This document shows, one piece after another, positions 43,495 through 51,762 of a stretch of 64,000 nt of DNA. Under the pieces are notes generated by a model, which was given only the letters and a program-made list of their open reading frames with translations, was not told where the DNA came from and did not search any database. Position numbers and translations under genes: made by a program. The stretch lies in assembly GCA_965218055.1 (NCBI GenBank), contig CBDCKA010000001.1:62001-126000 (forward strand). The letters run 5' to 3'. Position 1 is the stretch's first letter. Each line of letters starts with the position of its first letter. Origin of the DNA: CBDBKE01 sp965218055. GTDB lineage: Bacteria > Acidobacteriota > Terriglobia > JAJPHL01 > JAPKYU01.

Positions 43495-45198
43495 ATGACG
43501 GGCAAGTTACAAGCTATCCCTCTTGGTGGTCTGGGGGAGTTCGGGATGAACATGCTGGCGCTGCGCTACGGCGACGACATGATCATCATTGACGCGGGCA
43601 TGATGTTCCCCGAGGTTGAGCTGCTGGGGGTGGACATCGTAATCCCAGACATCAGCTTCCTGCTGGAAAACCGGCAGCAGGTCCGGGCTTTAATTCTCAC
43701 CCACTGTCACGAAGACCATATTGGTGGGGCCCCCTTCCTGCTGGCCGAGCTGAACGTGCCGGTGTACGGGACGGCGTTCACGCTGGCGGTGCTGGAGCAT
43801 CGGCTTGAAGAGCATGAGCTGCTCAAGCAGACCGAGCGGCACGAGGTGCGACCAGGGCAGGCGGTGGAAATCGGCCCGTTCCAGATTCGGTTCATTCATG
43901 TCACCCACAGCACGGTGGCCTGCGTGATGCTAGCCATCCGCACTCCGCTGGGGCTGGTCGTGCACAGCGGCGATTTCAAGGTGGATCCCACCCCCACCGA
44001 CAACGAACTGTTTGATCTGCACAGCGTCGCCGAGTGCGGCAAGCAGGGTGTGCTGGCGCTGTTCTCGGACTCGACCAACGTCGAGCGGCCCGGGTTCACA
44101 CCCTCGGAGCGGGGAGTTCGCATCCGCTTGGAGGAGGTGTTTGCGGAGGCCACCGGGCGCGTGCTGATTTCCTGCTTTTCCAGTTCCGTGCACCGGCTGC
44201 AACTGGTGGTGGACCTGGCTTCCCAGTATGACCGCAAGCTGGCGCTTTTCGGACGCAGCATGATGAACATCTCGGAGATCGCCCACCGCATGGGTTATCT
44301 GAAAATCCCCGATGGCCTCCTGCTGCGTCCTGCTGAGCTGGCCCAGGGCAGCCGTAACCGGGTGGCGGCGTTGATCGCCGGCAGCCAGGGCGAGCCGATG
44401 TCGGCGCTGTCGCGGGCGGCGGTGAACAACCACCGGCACGCGGTCATTGAAGAGGGCGATGTTGTGGTGTTGTCGGCGCGGATCATCCCGGGCAACGAGA
44501 AGGCCATCTTTCGCATGATGGACCACCTGTTCCGGCGTGGCGCGCACGTGGTCTCCGACGACGGCTCGTCGCGCCCGGTACACGTCTCCGGGCACGCCAG
44601 CCAGGAAGAGCTGAAGCTGATGCTGAACCTGGTGAAGCCGCGCTTCTTCATCCCCATCCACGGCGAGTACCGGCAGTTGGTCCGGCACGCCGAACTGGCA
44701 AAGCAGGTGCGTGGCCTTCCGGCTCGCCCAGGAGCCTCCGAGTCAGCGGCCGGCGGGCTGGAGGAGACTCTACTGCTGGAGAGCGGCGATGTGCTGGAGT
44801 TCGACGAGCGCGGGGCCTCGAAGGCGGGCCGGGTCACGGTGGGCCGGCGCTGCATTGACTCCGGCTCGGTTGACGAGGTTGTGGGAGAGATGGTGATCCG
44901 CGATCGCCGGCACCTGTCTGAGGATGGCATCGTGTTGCCCATCCTGGCCATTAATAAGCACACCGGGAAGGTGGAGACACCGCCGGAGATTGTCACCCGC
45001 GGCTTTGCGATCGGTGAGCCCGACGGCTTCCTGGAGCCGGCTCGCCAGATCGTGCTGCAAACCCTGGAGAGTTCCAGCGACGAAGAGAAGGGCGACTACG
45101 GCGTTATCAAGGAGAAGATTCGCGCCGACCTGAAGCGGTTCATCAACAAGCAGACGGCCCGCCGCCCCCTAATCCTGCCCGTGATTCTAGAAGTATAG
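43495..45198 (+). CDS. rnj: Ribonuclease J
   Basis: Metallo-beta-lactamase/beta-CASP nuclease with 5'-3' exonuclease and endonuclease activity, involved in mRNA decay and rRNA maturation. The ATG at 43495 is preceded by AGGA at eight bases and gives 567 residues; an ATG nine bases earlier is also possible. The zinc motif LTHCHEDHIGG is near residue 68, with VTHSTVACVML and VVHSGDFKVDPTP (Asp ligand). beta-CASP motifs are FSDSTNVERPGFTPSE, VHVSGHASQEEL and FIPIHGEYRQL. The C-terminal domain mediating dimerisation is present. Confidence 0.97.
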   Translation: MTGKLQAIPLGGLGEFGMNMLALRYGDDMIIIDAGMMFPEVELLGVDIVIPDISFLLENRQQVRALILTHCHEDHIGGAPFLLAELNVPVYGTAFTLAVLEHRLEEHELLKQTERHEVRPGQAVEIGPFQIRFIHVTHSTVACVMLAIRTPLGLVVHSGDFKVDPTPTDNELFDLHSVAECGKQGVLALFSDSTNVERPGFTPSERGVRIRLEEVFAEATGRVLISCFSSSVHRLQLVVDLASQYDRKLALFGRSMMNISEIAHRMGYLKIPDGLLLRPAELAQGSRNRVAALIAGSQGEPMSALSRAAVNNHRHAVIEEGDVVVLSARIIPGNEKAIFRMMDHLFRRGAHVVSDDGSSRPVHVSGHASQEELKLMLNLVKPRFFIPIHGEYRQLVRHAELAKQVRGLPARPGASESAAGGLEETLLLESGDVLEFDERGASKAGRVTVGRRCIDSGSVDEVVGEMVIRDRRHLSEDGIVLPILAINKHTGKVETPPEIVTRGFAIGEPDGFLEPARQIVLQTLESSSDEEKGDYGVIKEKIRADLKRFINKQTARRPLILPVILEV

Positions 45199-45290
45199 GC
45201 AGGGCTTGAGGTGTAAGTAGCGTCCCACCTTGTGCCGGGCAGGTTTCTTCCCCCCGCAGCGGATGTCGCTACATAGCCTGTTCTTCGAGT

Positions 45291-45845
45291 TCACGACCCC
45301 GCCGAGGAGAGGTGCCGATGTTCGAAGTCGGGGGCGGTGCCCAGTCCCAGCGAGAGCGTATTGAAAAAGTTGGCAAACCCGGTCATCACCACGGCTTCCA
45401 AAATCTGCTCATCGGTGAAGCCGTGCCGGTGTAACCCTTCGATGTCCTGACGATTGGCCTTGGAGGGATCCTCGGTCAGCTTGAGAGCCAGATCCAGCAG
45501 AGCCATGTCCGCCTCAGAAAGGTCGGCGTAGTGGTGATCCGCGGCCAGTTGCTCCAGCTCGGGGTCGCTGACGCCCATGGCACGAAGCATCTCGCCATGC
45601 AGGAGCACGCAATAGGTGTTCAGACGGGCCGCCGAGCACACCAGGGCGATAGACTCTTTTTGCTGCCGCGAGAGGGCGCCCTCCTTTGCGAGCACCGTGA
45701 ACAGGAGCGGGACCTCGGCCTCGATGAAATCGGGGCGCAGGCTCTGGGCGCGAAAGACGTTGGGGATGAGGCCGAGCTTTTCTTGCAGGGCGGCGTAGGG
45801 GCCAAAGGACTGCTGAGGCAGCTCCACTTCGCGCAGAAAACTCAT
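45291..45845 (-). CDS. Carboxymuconolactone decarboxylase / AhpD-like peroxidase-related protein
   Basis: A 184-residue all-helical protein of the CMD/AhpD superfamily. The conserved segment SIALVCSAARLNTYCVLLHGEMLRAMG (near residues 65-90) carries a Cys and the conserved His. The usual CxxC of true AhpD is reduced to a single Cys (NTYCVLLH), as in peroxidase-related subgroups. C-terminal EAVVMTGFANFFNTLSLGL is typical. Its start overlaps the stop of the anti-sigma gene by four bases, so it belongs to the sigma operon and may provide oxidative-stress functions under that sigma factor. Confidence 0.9.
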   Translation of the reverse strand: MSFLREVELPQQSFGPYAALQEKLGLIPNVFRAQSLRPDFIEAEVPLLFTVLAKEGALSRQQKESIALVCSAARLNTYCVLLHGEMLRAMGVSDPELEQLAADHHYADLSEADMALLDLALKLTEDPSKANRQDIEGLHRHGFTDEQILEAVVMTGFANFFNTLSLGLGTAPDFEHRHLSSAGS

Positions 45846-46081
45846 GCTGGTTCCTCCTTCGAGTTGCGGATCCTGGCCATGATACGCGCAGAAAGATCCA
45901 CGGGCAACTCAAAGCAGCGGCTGTCGGTGAGAACTCTCAGAGTCTTGCGTGTGGAATCGTACAGGACGTTGCAGGTGCGGCACTGTTGCAGGTGAGCTTC
46001 CAGTTCCTGCCGGAGCTCGGTGGCCACATCTTCGTCCAGGTACTCGGCCAGTTCGGCCATCACTTCACGGCAGCTAAGCAC
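45842..46081 (-). CDS. Zinc-finger anti-sigma factor
   Basis: A 79-residue protein with a ZAS-type motif. MLSCREVMAELAEYLDED opens the domain and HLQQCRTC (HxxxCxxC) supplies His and two Cys ligands near residue 30. The C-terminal half is a short amphipathic region without a membrane helix, so it is a soluble, possibly redox-sensing anti-sigma factor. It overlaps the ECF sigma gene by eight bases and the AhpD-like gene by four, forming one coupled operon. Confidence 0.92.
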   Translation of the reverse strand: MLSCREVMAELAEYLDEDVATELRQELEAHLQQCRTCNVLYDSTRKTLRVLTDSRCFELPVDLSARIMARIRNSKEEPA

Positions 46082-46718
46082 GATTACCCTCCCTCCGCTT
46101 GCGCTGAAAGTGCGGGGCCAGTGCCTCGCGCAGCATCAGGCGGCCGCGCAGCAGGCGCGTCTTCAAGGCGGGAACGGTCAGCCCCAGGGCGGCCCCCGCC
46201 TCCTCGGTGGAGAGCTCTTCCAGATCGCGCAGCACAACCACCGTACGATACTTAAGGGGAAGCTTCACAAGCTCCCTCTCCACCAGCTCCCGCAACTCTG
46301 TTTTGGAGTACGCCATTTCAGGACTGTCCTCCCAGGCCCGCACCTGGCGCGGGCGGAAACCTCCCTCACTGTCGGTCTCCGGCTCGTCCAGGCTCTCCAC
46401 GTTTTTGCGTTTGCGCAGCTGCTGCAGTCCCTCGTTGATGGCGATCCGCGTCAACCAGGTGGAGAACTTGGCGGCTGCCTGGAACTCGCCGATGTGCTGA
46501 AAGGCTTTCAGGAAAGTGTTCTGCGCACCGTCTTCGGCGTCCTCGCGATTGCCAGTGATGCCGATCAGGGTGCGGTAGACGCGTCCCTGATGGCGCCGGA
46601 CCAACCCTTCGAAAGCGTCGGTGTCCCCGCTCTGCACCCGGGAGACCAGACCGACGTCCTCATCCGCCTGCGGAGCGGTGTTCGCTGTCGGGTCCGCCTG
46701 GTCCTTGGAAACGGCCAT
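46074..46718 (-). CDS. ECF-family RNA polymerase sigma factor
   Basis: A 214-residue RpoE-like sigma factor from the ATG at 46718. Region 2 is visible as FEGLVRRHQGRVYRTLIGITGNREDAEDGAQNTFLKAFQ and FSTWLTRIAINEGLQQLRKRK. Region 4 appears as LPLKYRTVVVLRDLEELSTEEAGAALGLTVPALKTRLLRGR. It is encoded with its anti-sigma factor and an AhpD-like protein, suggesting oxidative or thiol stress control. Upstream on the minus strand, GCAACC and GCTAGT are 16 bases apart (46770-46800 area), faintly like an ECF -35/-10 pair, so autoregulation is possible. Confidence 0.95.
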   Translation of the reverse strand: MAVSKDQADPTANTAPQADEDVGLVSRVQSGDTDAFEGLVRRHQGRVYRTLIGITGNREDAEDGAQNTFLKAFQHIGEFQAAAKFSTWLTRIAINEGLQQLRKRKNVESLDEPETDSEGGFRPRQVRAWEDSPEMAYSKTELRELVERELVKLPLKYRTVVVLRDLEELSTEEAGAALGLTVPALKTRLLRGRLMLREALAPHFQRKRREGNRA

Positions 46719-47001
46719 GAGTTTTCTTTCGGTGTCCCGGGCGATAAGACCGCTGTTCACGCCCGGAATGGGTCCAGAAACTAGCACACCAGTTTGACAC
46801 AGGTTGCCCGCTCGCGGATTCACTTTATTCCCGCAAGCAGCGGATAGGAGTCAGAAAGTTTCCCTACCTTAGACCTGGATCAAGGCGTATAGCGGATGGC
46901 ACCTGCGCAGGGTTCCCAGCATGCTTCCCCCTTGCTACCCCCCGCAGCGGCCCAGTATGCTAGGTGGTGGCGATTCTTCTCGAACTCACAGGATGGATTC
47001 C

Positions 47002-47913
47002 ATGAAACGCAAGATTGCGTTGTTGTGTGTCTGGTTTCTGAGCACGACATCGGTGGCGTTCGCCGTGGAGCAGCGCGCGGTGGTAACCAACCGGCAGCAC
47101 CTCTATCGGAAAGCAGACTTGGAAAGTAAAACCATGGGCCGCCTCACGGTCGGCGAAGAGGTGACCGTGAGGGCAAGCAAAGGTGTGCTGCTGCAGGTCG
47201 CCGCTCCGGGCAGGCAACCTGGCTGGACGCTGGCCAACGGCTTGGTCGTGCTGGATAACAATCCGAAAGCCCCGGGACTGTTGTTCCAAGCCGCGGAGGT
47301 GCTGGCGGAAGGAGATTCGCCCAAGGACTGGATCAGGGCCTCCAGGCTGTTTCGCAATGCAGCCTCACTGGTGCTGGACGGCCCCTATGCGCCCGAGGCG
47401 CGGTGGCGTGCAGCGGAGCTGTCGTGGCGCATCGTGGTCCGAACCGCAGGCGTGATTGCTCCCTCCTCAGGTGCTGTAGCGGAACTGGAGGGGGTGGTGC
47501 GCTCCTATCCCAAGACGCGCGCCGCGGCCGAAGCTGCCTTCCTGCTGCTGCGGACCAACCTGTGCGACTATTGGGACGGAACGCCGGGCTGTCCAGAAGC
47601 AGAGATCGGATTGCTTGCTCGATACCTGGAAGAATATCCCGACTCTGAGCGCACCAGCGAACTACGCTACGCGCTCGCTTACCGGCATGCGGCGCTGGTG
47701 GAAATCTACTTGCAGCAGGATAAATCCCACTTCAGCGCGGAAAAGGCAGTAGAGCACAAACAAAAAGCCCGCCAGGTGGTAGAGGCTTTACTTCACCCCA
47801 AGGCGGCGCGCTTTGATGCGTCGTGGGCAGCGCGAGCCGAGCGGCTGCTGTGGTCGCTTGATAATAATATCGGTGTGTTCTCCGACATCGAAGTTGCCCT
47901 GAACAAGTTCTGA
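47002..47913 (+). CDS. Exported SH3-domain / TPR-like protein
   Basis: A 303-residue protein with a signal peptide (MKRKIALLCVWFLSTTSVAFA). The ATG at 47002 has AGGA eight bases upstream; an ATG nine bases earlier is in frame. A bacterial SH3-like domain follows (about residues 25-80: LYRKADLESKTMGRLTVGEEVTV, then PGWTLANGLV). The rest is helical repeats of TPR type. It probably acts in the periplasm in cell-wall binding or complex assembly. No enzymatic motif is visible. It is divergent from the ECF sigma gene. Confidence 0.82.
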   Translation: MKRKIALLCVWFLSTTSVAFAVEQRAVVTNRQHLYRKADLESKTMGRLTVGEEVTVRASKGVLLQVAAPGRQPGWTLANGLVVLDNNPKAPGLLFQAAEVLAEGDSPKDWIRASRLFRNAASLVLDGPYAPEARWRAAELSWRIVVRTAGVIAPSSGAVAELEGVVRSYPKTRAAAEAAFLLLRTNLCDYWDGTPGCPEAEIGLLARYLEEYPDSERTSELRYALAYRHAALVEIYLQQDKSHFSAEKAVEHKQKARQVVEALLHPKAARFDASWAARAERLLWSLDNNIGVFSDIEVALNKF

Positions 47914-48239
47914 GCCTTTCTAGGCGAGGATGGCCGGCGGGCGGCTTCCCTTGCCATGATGGGCAAGCCTATCTCTCACAACTACAGCTTGGATCGTGTG
48001 GCTGTCACCGTCTGACAGGCACCGCTGTCGCATGGAACGAGTGCGTATTGTCCCCTGATGCGATTCACTTGGTCCGGCTGATGCCGATGCAGCGGCACGT
48101 TCAGCAACCGGGCTTGCCCATTCAGTTTACCGATGCCCCTCATTGGGGAATCGAATCGAGCATATTCCAGATTCAGGGTATGATCGGACGCAACGGTATG
48201 TAGCATTACCAACGGGGCCCTGGGGCCACCAGGAGAAAT
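47914..48239. other. Intergenic region without a convincing gene
   Basis: This 326-base stretch between the SH3/TPR gene and the small membrane protein has no open frame with a good start and family resemblance. A 76-codon minus-strand frame (47982-48212) is the only candidate and has no recognisable motif. The promoter of the cyclic-di-GMP block should lie here. An AGGAGAA box (48231-48237) precedes the next gene. Confidence 0.5.
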
Positions 48240-48716
48240 GTGAACTCGTCTTCCCCCAGACGGGCAGCCTTATCCCGCGAGCGCGGGCACTCCTCACCCG
48301 TATGGCGCTTTAATCCGCAGTCTCCACTGAGGCGGGTGGTGTTCAGCCTAGCTGCTGTGGGCGCCTACGTGCTCGCGTTTTTCCCACTGTACCAACTGAA
48401 TGGTCCGGGGACGGCGGCGCTGGCCACAGTACCAGTGGTTGTGCTGGCATGGCTCTGGGGATTACGGGGCGGTGTGATTGTCGGTGTTCCCACCCTCCCG
48501 CTTAACACGCTTCTATTCAACCTTGTCGGGCTGGAAGGCTGGGACGCGATATTGCGGGAAGGAGGCGGACCTGGGCAGGTCATGGCAATGTTCATTGGCG
48601 CAGGAATCGGGCAACTGCGTGACTTGGGGAAAAGGCTCGACGCAGCGTCGTATACCAACAAATCAAAGCTGAAATTGGCGGTTCAACTCCCAACCTCGAC
48701 TAGCAGGCGCGGATAA
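48240..48716 (+). CDS. Small membrane protein upstream of a GGDEF-EAL gene
   Basis: A 158-residue protein starting at GTG 48240, with an AGGAGAA box two bases before it. Three hydrophobic segments are visible (VVFSLAAVGAYVLAFFPLY, AALATVPVVVLAWLWGLRGGVIVG and VMAMFIGAGIGQL). They resemble the N-terminal membrane sensor part of some signalling proteins. It ends five bases before the GGDEF-EAL gene, so the two are cotranscribed. It may be a separate sensor subunit, or a detached N-terminus of a larger signalling protein. I cannot assign a family. Confidence 0.6.
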   Translation: MNSSSPRRAALSRERGHSSPVWRFNPQSPLRRVVFSLAAVGAYVLAFFPLYQLNGPGTAALATVPVVVLAWLWGLRGGVIVGVPTLPLNTLLFNLVGLEGWDAILREGGGPGQVMAMFIGAGIGQLRDLGKRLDAASYTNKSKLKLAVQLPTSTSRRG

Positions 48717-48721
48717 GCAAA

Positions 48722-50344
48722 GTGGTCCCACAGTCCGGCAGACAGGAAACCGTACCTGGCACGAAGGAGATTTATGCCAAGTTGCGCCGACTCGAAAGGC
48801 GTGATTGGTGGCTTTGGGTGGCTAGCATTTTTGTGTTGCTCCTATTGACCGGCGCCGGCGTTGCCCTCTCTCTTCCGGTGTTCATGAAGGGCCAGGACGT
48901 TACCCTGCAATTGAGGTACAGCTTGGCCGTGCGGGGCTTGCTGGGTCTCGTGCTCCTATATAGCACCTATGCGATTTATCAGCAGATTCTGATCAAACGG
49001 TTGCGTAGCGAACTGGTCGGGCATTTCGAGATGGCGGCTGCGTTGTCCGACGCGGTGACGGGCCTTGCCAACCGCACCTTGTTGCTCGACCGCCTCGGGC
49101 GTGCGCTGAAGCGTCGGATTCGACGTCAGGATTACCTGTTCGCCGTGCTCTTTCTGGACCTGGATCGCTTCAAGATGGTCAATGACAGCCTGGGCCACAA
49201 TATTGGCGATCAATTGCTTATTGCGGTGGGTCGAAGGCTGGAGACGTGCCTGCGCCCTCAGGATACGGTTGCCCGTCTGGGGGGAGACGAGTTCACAATG
49301 TTCCTTGAGAACATTAGAGACGAAACCGATGCCACCCGTGTTGCCGAACGGGTCCACAAGGAACTGAGAAACCCTTTCCAGGTTAACGGGCATGAGGTCT
49401 TTACCACGTCGAGCATCGGAATCGCTCTGAGTTCCACGGGTTATACCCAGCCGGAAGATCTCGTGCGCGACGCGGACACAGCCATGTATCGCGCCAAGGC
49501 GCTGGGCAGGGCTTGTTACTCGATGTTTGATACTACCATGCACGAACGCGCGGTAGCGCTTTTGCAGTTGGACCACGACCTGCGGCGCGGCCTGGAACGG
49601 AAGGAGTTCCGGCTTCACTGCCAGCCCATTGTGCGGCTGGAAACCGCTGAACTGATCGGTTTTGAGGCCCTTTTGCGTTGGGAGCATCCGGAGCGTGGTC
49701 TTGTCCCACCGGCAGAGTTCATTCCGCTCGCGGAAGAAACCCGATTGATCATTCCTATCGGTCGCTGGGTCCTCGAGGAGGGGTGCCGCCAGGCGCGTGC
49801 TTGGCAGGTCCAATTTGGCGCCGACCTACCTGTGAGCGTCAATCTTTCCGGCAGACAATTTTCGCAACCCGACCTCGTTGGCCAGATCACCCAAATTCTG
49901 CAACAGTTCTCCCTGGATGGGCGAAGTTTGAAGCTGGAGATCACGGAAAGCATGATCATGGAAAATATCGGATCCGTGATCACCATGCTCCGACAATTGA
50001 AAGCCTTGGGGATTCAGTCGTCCATGGATGATTTTGGTACGGGCTATTCATCCTTGAGTTATCTGCACCAACTTCCCATTGATGTGTTGAAGATTGATCG
50101 TTCATTCGTCAGCGGGACCCATTCTGGCGTCGAAAAGCCGGAGGTGGTCCGCACCGTGCTAACACTCGCCTTTGATCTAGGTATAGATACGATCGCGGAA
50201 GGAGTGGAAACGGCGGAGCAGCTGGCACAGCTCAGAGCCCTGGGATGCAAATATGGGCAGGGATATTTTTTCTCTAAGCCGCTCGATGGCGAGGCGGCAG
50301 GGAGGTGGATTGCTGGGCACGTGCAGCTAGTGAAGGAGACATGA
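48722..50344 (+). CDS. GGDEF-EAL cyclic-di-GMP signalling protein
   Basis: A 540-residue membrane protein with two N-terminal helices (about residues 30-55 and 68-88). The GGDEF domain (about 105-265) is intact, with the active-site motif LGGDEF. The EAL domain (about 285-535) is also intact: GFEALLRW, the metal Glu in LEITES, MDDFGTGYSSL, LKIDRSFV and EGVET. Both synthesis and hydrolysis of cyclic di-GMP are therefore possible. No sensory domain beyond the membrane part is seen, so the small upstream membrane protein may supply input. A decayed duplicate of its C-terminal half follows. Confidence 0.93.
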   Translation: MVPQSGRQETVPGTKEIYAKLRRLERRDWWLWVASIFVLLLLTGAGVALSLPVFMKGQDVTLQLRYSLAVRGLLGLVLLYSTYAIYQQILIKRLRSELVGHFEMAAALSDAVTGLANRTLLLDRLGRALKRRIRRQDYLFAVLFLDLDRFKMVNDSLGHNIGDQLLIAVGRRLETCLRPQDTVARLGGDEFTMFLENIRDETDATRVAERVHKELRNPFQVNGHEVFTTSSIGIALSSTGYTQPEDLVRDADTAMYRAKALGRACYSMFDTTMHERAVALLQLDHDLRRGLERKEFRLHCQPIVRLETAELIGFEALLRWEHPERGLVPPAEFIPLAEETRLIIPIGRWVLEEGCRQARAWQVQFGADLPVSVNLSGRQFSQPDLVGQITQILQQFSLDGRSLKLEITESMIMENIGSVITMLRQLKALGIQSSMDDFGTGYSSLSYLHQLPIDVLKIDRSFVSGTHSGVEKPEVVRTVLTLAFDLGIDTIAEGVETAEQLAQLRALGCKYGQGYFFSKPLDGEAAGRWIAGHVQLVKET

Positions 50345-50382
50345 CTGCGGACGCCAATGTCGTTTCCTCCGTCATTTTGGGG

Positions 50383-50556
50383 GCGTGAGGGTGACTGCCA
50401 GCGCGAGTATAGGAATTCCGTCTGGTTCAACGGGGTATGACCGTGCAGAGTGCCTTTCACGGATGCTGACACAACTATATACTGTGCCCAAGCGTAAGGC
50501 AGGGGACATGTGGTATTTGACACCAGCATGCACGGGCATGCAGTAAGGCGTGGGCC
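50383..50556 (+). pseudogene. Remnant of a second GGDEF domain
   Basis: Conceptual translation with frame changes recovers the end of a GGDEF domain: GREVTASASIGI...STGYDRAE in one frame, then DADTTIYCAQA, a stop, and GRGHVVFDTSMHGHAV in another. These match HEVFTTSSIGIALSSTGYTQPEDL, DADTAMYRAKALGR and MFDTTMHERAV of the intact upstream paralogue. The next codons, one base shifted, are the start of the EAL-cNMP gene. Frameshifts and a stop show real decay of a duplicated GGDEF-EAL gene. Confidence 0.8.
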
Positions 50557-51762
50557 ATGGAAACCGCTCTGCGAGAAGCCATTGATCGGCAGGAGCTCTG
50601 GCTGTATTACCAGCCCATTGTGTCGCTCGCCACAAGCCAGATCAGCGCCTTCGACGCGCTCGTGCGGTGGCCGCATCCCGATCGTGGACTCCTCTCTGCC
50701 GCAGAGTTCATTCCGGTTGCAGAAAAGGCCGAACTGATCATTCCGATCACTCGCTGGACGCTTAAGGAAGCTTGCCGGCACCTCCGAACGTGGAAAGCGC
50801 AGCTCCCCGCAGACCTGCCTCTTGGTGTCAACGTGAATTTCACCGCAGCGCATTTGGCGAAACAGGATCTACTCGAGGAAATCCCCGCTATACTTTCGGA
50901 AAACGGTCTGACTCCGCGCAATTTGACACTCGAGATCGCCGAAAGCCAGATAATGGAGCATGCCGATGCCCTTTCGAAGGCCTTCTCCTATCTTAGCGAT
51001 TGGGGAATTAGACTATGTATTGACAATTTCGGAACAAGCTTTTCATCCTTAAGATACTTGGCTAGCTATCCCATTCATGCATTGAAGATTGACCGGTCTT
51101 TCGTCCGTAACTTGTTCGCAGTTGAAAACAACCCGGAAATTGTACGGTCGATTGTTGCTATCGGGCATAATTTGGGGTTCGATTTGATTGCCGAAGGCGT
51201 AGAAAGGTCAGAACAGCTGGACTTTTTGCGGACTGTGAGATGTCAATATGCGCAGGGATATTATTTTTCTCCGGCTGTAGACGATGAAACCGTTGCCCGG
51301 TTGCTTACTAGATGGTTTCGGATGGGCGGGGAAAAAAAGGTAGAATTGTCGCGCCTGCGTGCCTTTGAATGGTTTGGGGAACTAGATGACGAGGAACTGG
51401 CTGAAATCCCTCTAATCTGCGAAGAACTCAGTGTCCAATCGGGCACCGTCATATTCCGACAAGGGCAAGTGGGCAATGAGGTCTATCTAATGGAAGAGGG
51501 CTCGGTTGCCATCTATCTTGAGGAAACTGGTGAATCCGAATCCCTCGCCGTGCTCGACGCTCCCACGATGTTTGGCGAGATGGCGATCTTGAATCCGGAA
51601 CGAGTTCGGACGGCCAGTGTGAAGGCGCTAACCAACTTGCGTCTGCTGTCCATCCCTGCAACTCCCTTCGTTTCCTTTCTCGGGCGCTTCCCTACGGAAA
51701 GAGACAAATTGCGGCGGCTGGCTGCGCAGCGTAGCTCTCGCGGGGAGTCAAAAATTCCCTGA
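50557..51762 (+). CDS. Degenerate EAL domain fused to a cyclic-nucleotide-binding domain
   Basis: A 401-residue cytoplasmic protein with an EAL domain (about residues 1-250) and a cNMP-binding/CRP-like jelly roll (about 275-390: GTVIFRQGQVGNEVYLMEEGSVAIYLEE and GEMAILNPERVRTASVKAL). The EAL domain has two active-site changes relative to the intact paralogue next door: FDALVRW instead of FEALLRW, and IDNFGTSFSSL instead of MDDFGTGYSSL. It keeps LEIAES, LKIDRSFV and EGVER. It is likely a binding or adaptor module rather than an efficient phosphodiesterase. Its ATG lies where the EAL part of a longer GGDEF-EAL ancestor began. The stop touches uppP. Confidence 0.88.
   Translation: METALREAIDRQELWLYYQPIVSLATSQISAFDALVRWPHPDRGLLSAAEFIPVAEKAELIIPITRWTLKEACRHLRTWKAQLPADLPLGVNVNFTAAHLAKQDLLEEIPAILSENGLTPRNLTLEIAESQIMEHADALSKAFSYLSDWGIRLCIDNFGTSFSSLRYLASYPIHALKIDRSFVRNLFAVENNPEIVRSIVAIGHNLGFDLIAEGVERSEQLDFLRTVRCQYAQGYYFSPAVDDETVARLLTRWFRMGGEKKVELSRLRAFEWFGELDDEELAEIPLICEELSVQSGTVIFRQGQVGNEVYLMEEGSVAIYLEETGESESLAVLDAPTMFGEMAILNPERVRTASVKALTNLRLLSIPATPFVSFLGRFPTERDKLRRLAAQRSSRGESKIP

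Noticed and set aside
45216..45272. Inverted GTAGCG/CGCTAC after the RNase J gene as terminator
   Set aside because: Arms are six bases with a loop of about 45 and no following T-run, so it does not look like an intrinsic terminator.
47982..48212. 76-codon minus-strand frame in the gap before the cyclic-di-GMP block
   Set aside because: No ribosome site or recognisable motif; not enough to call a gene.
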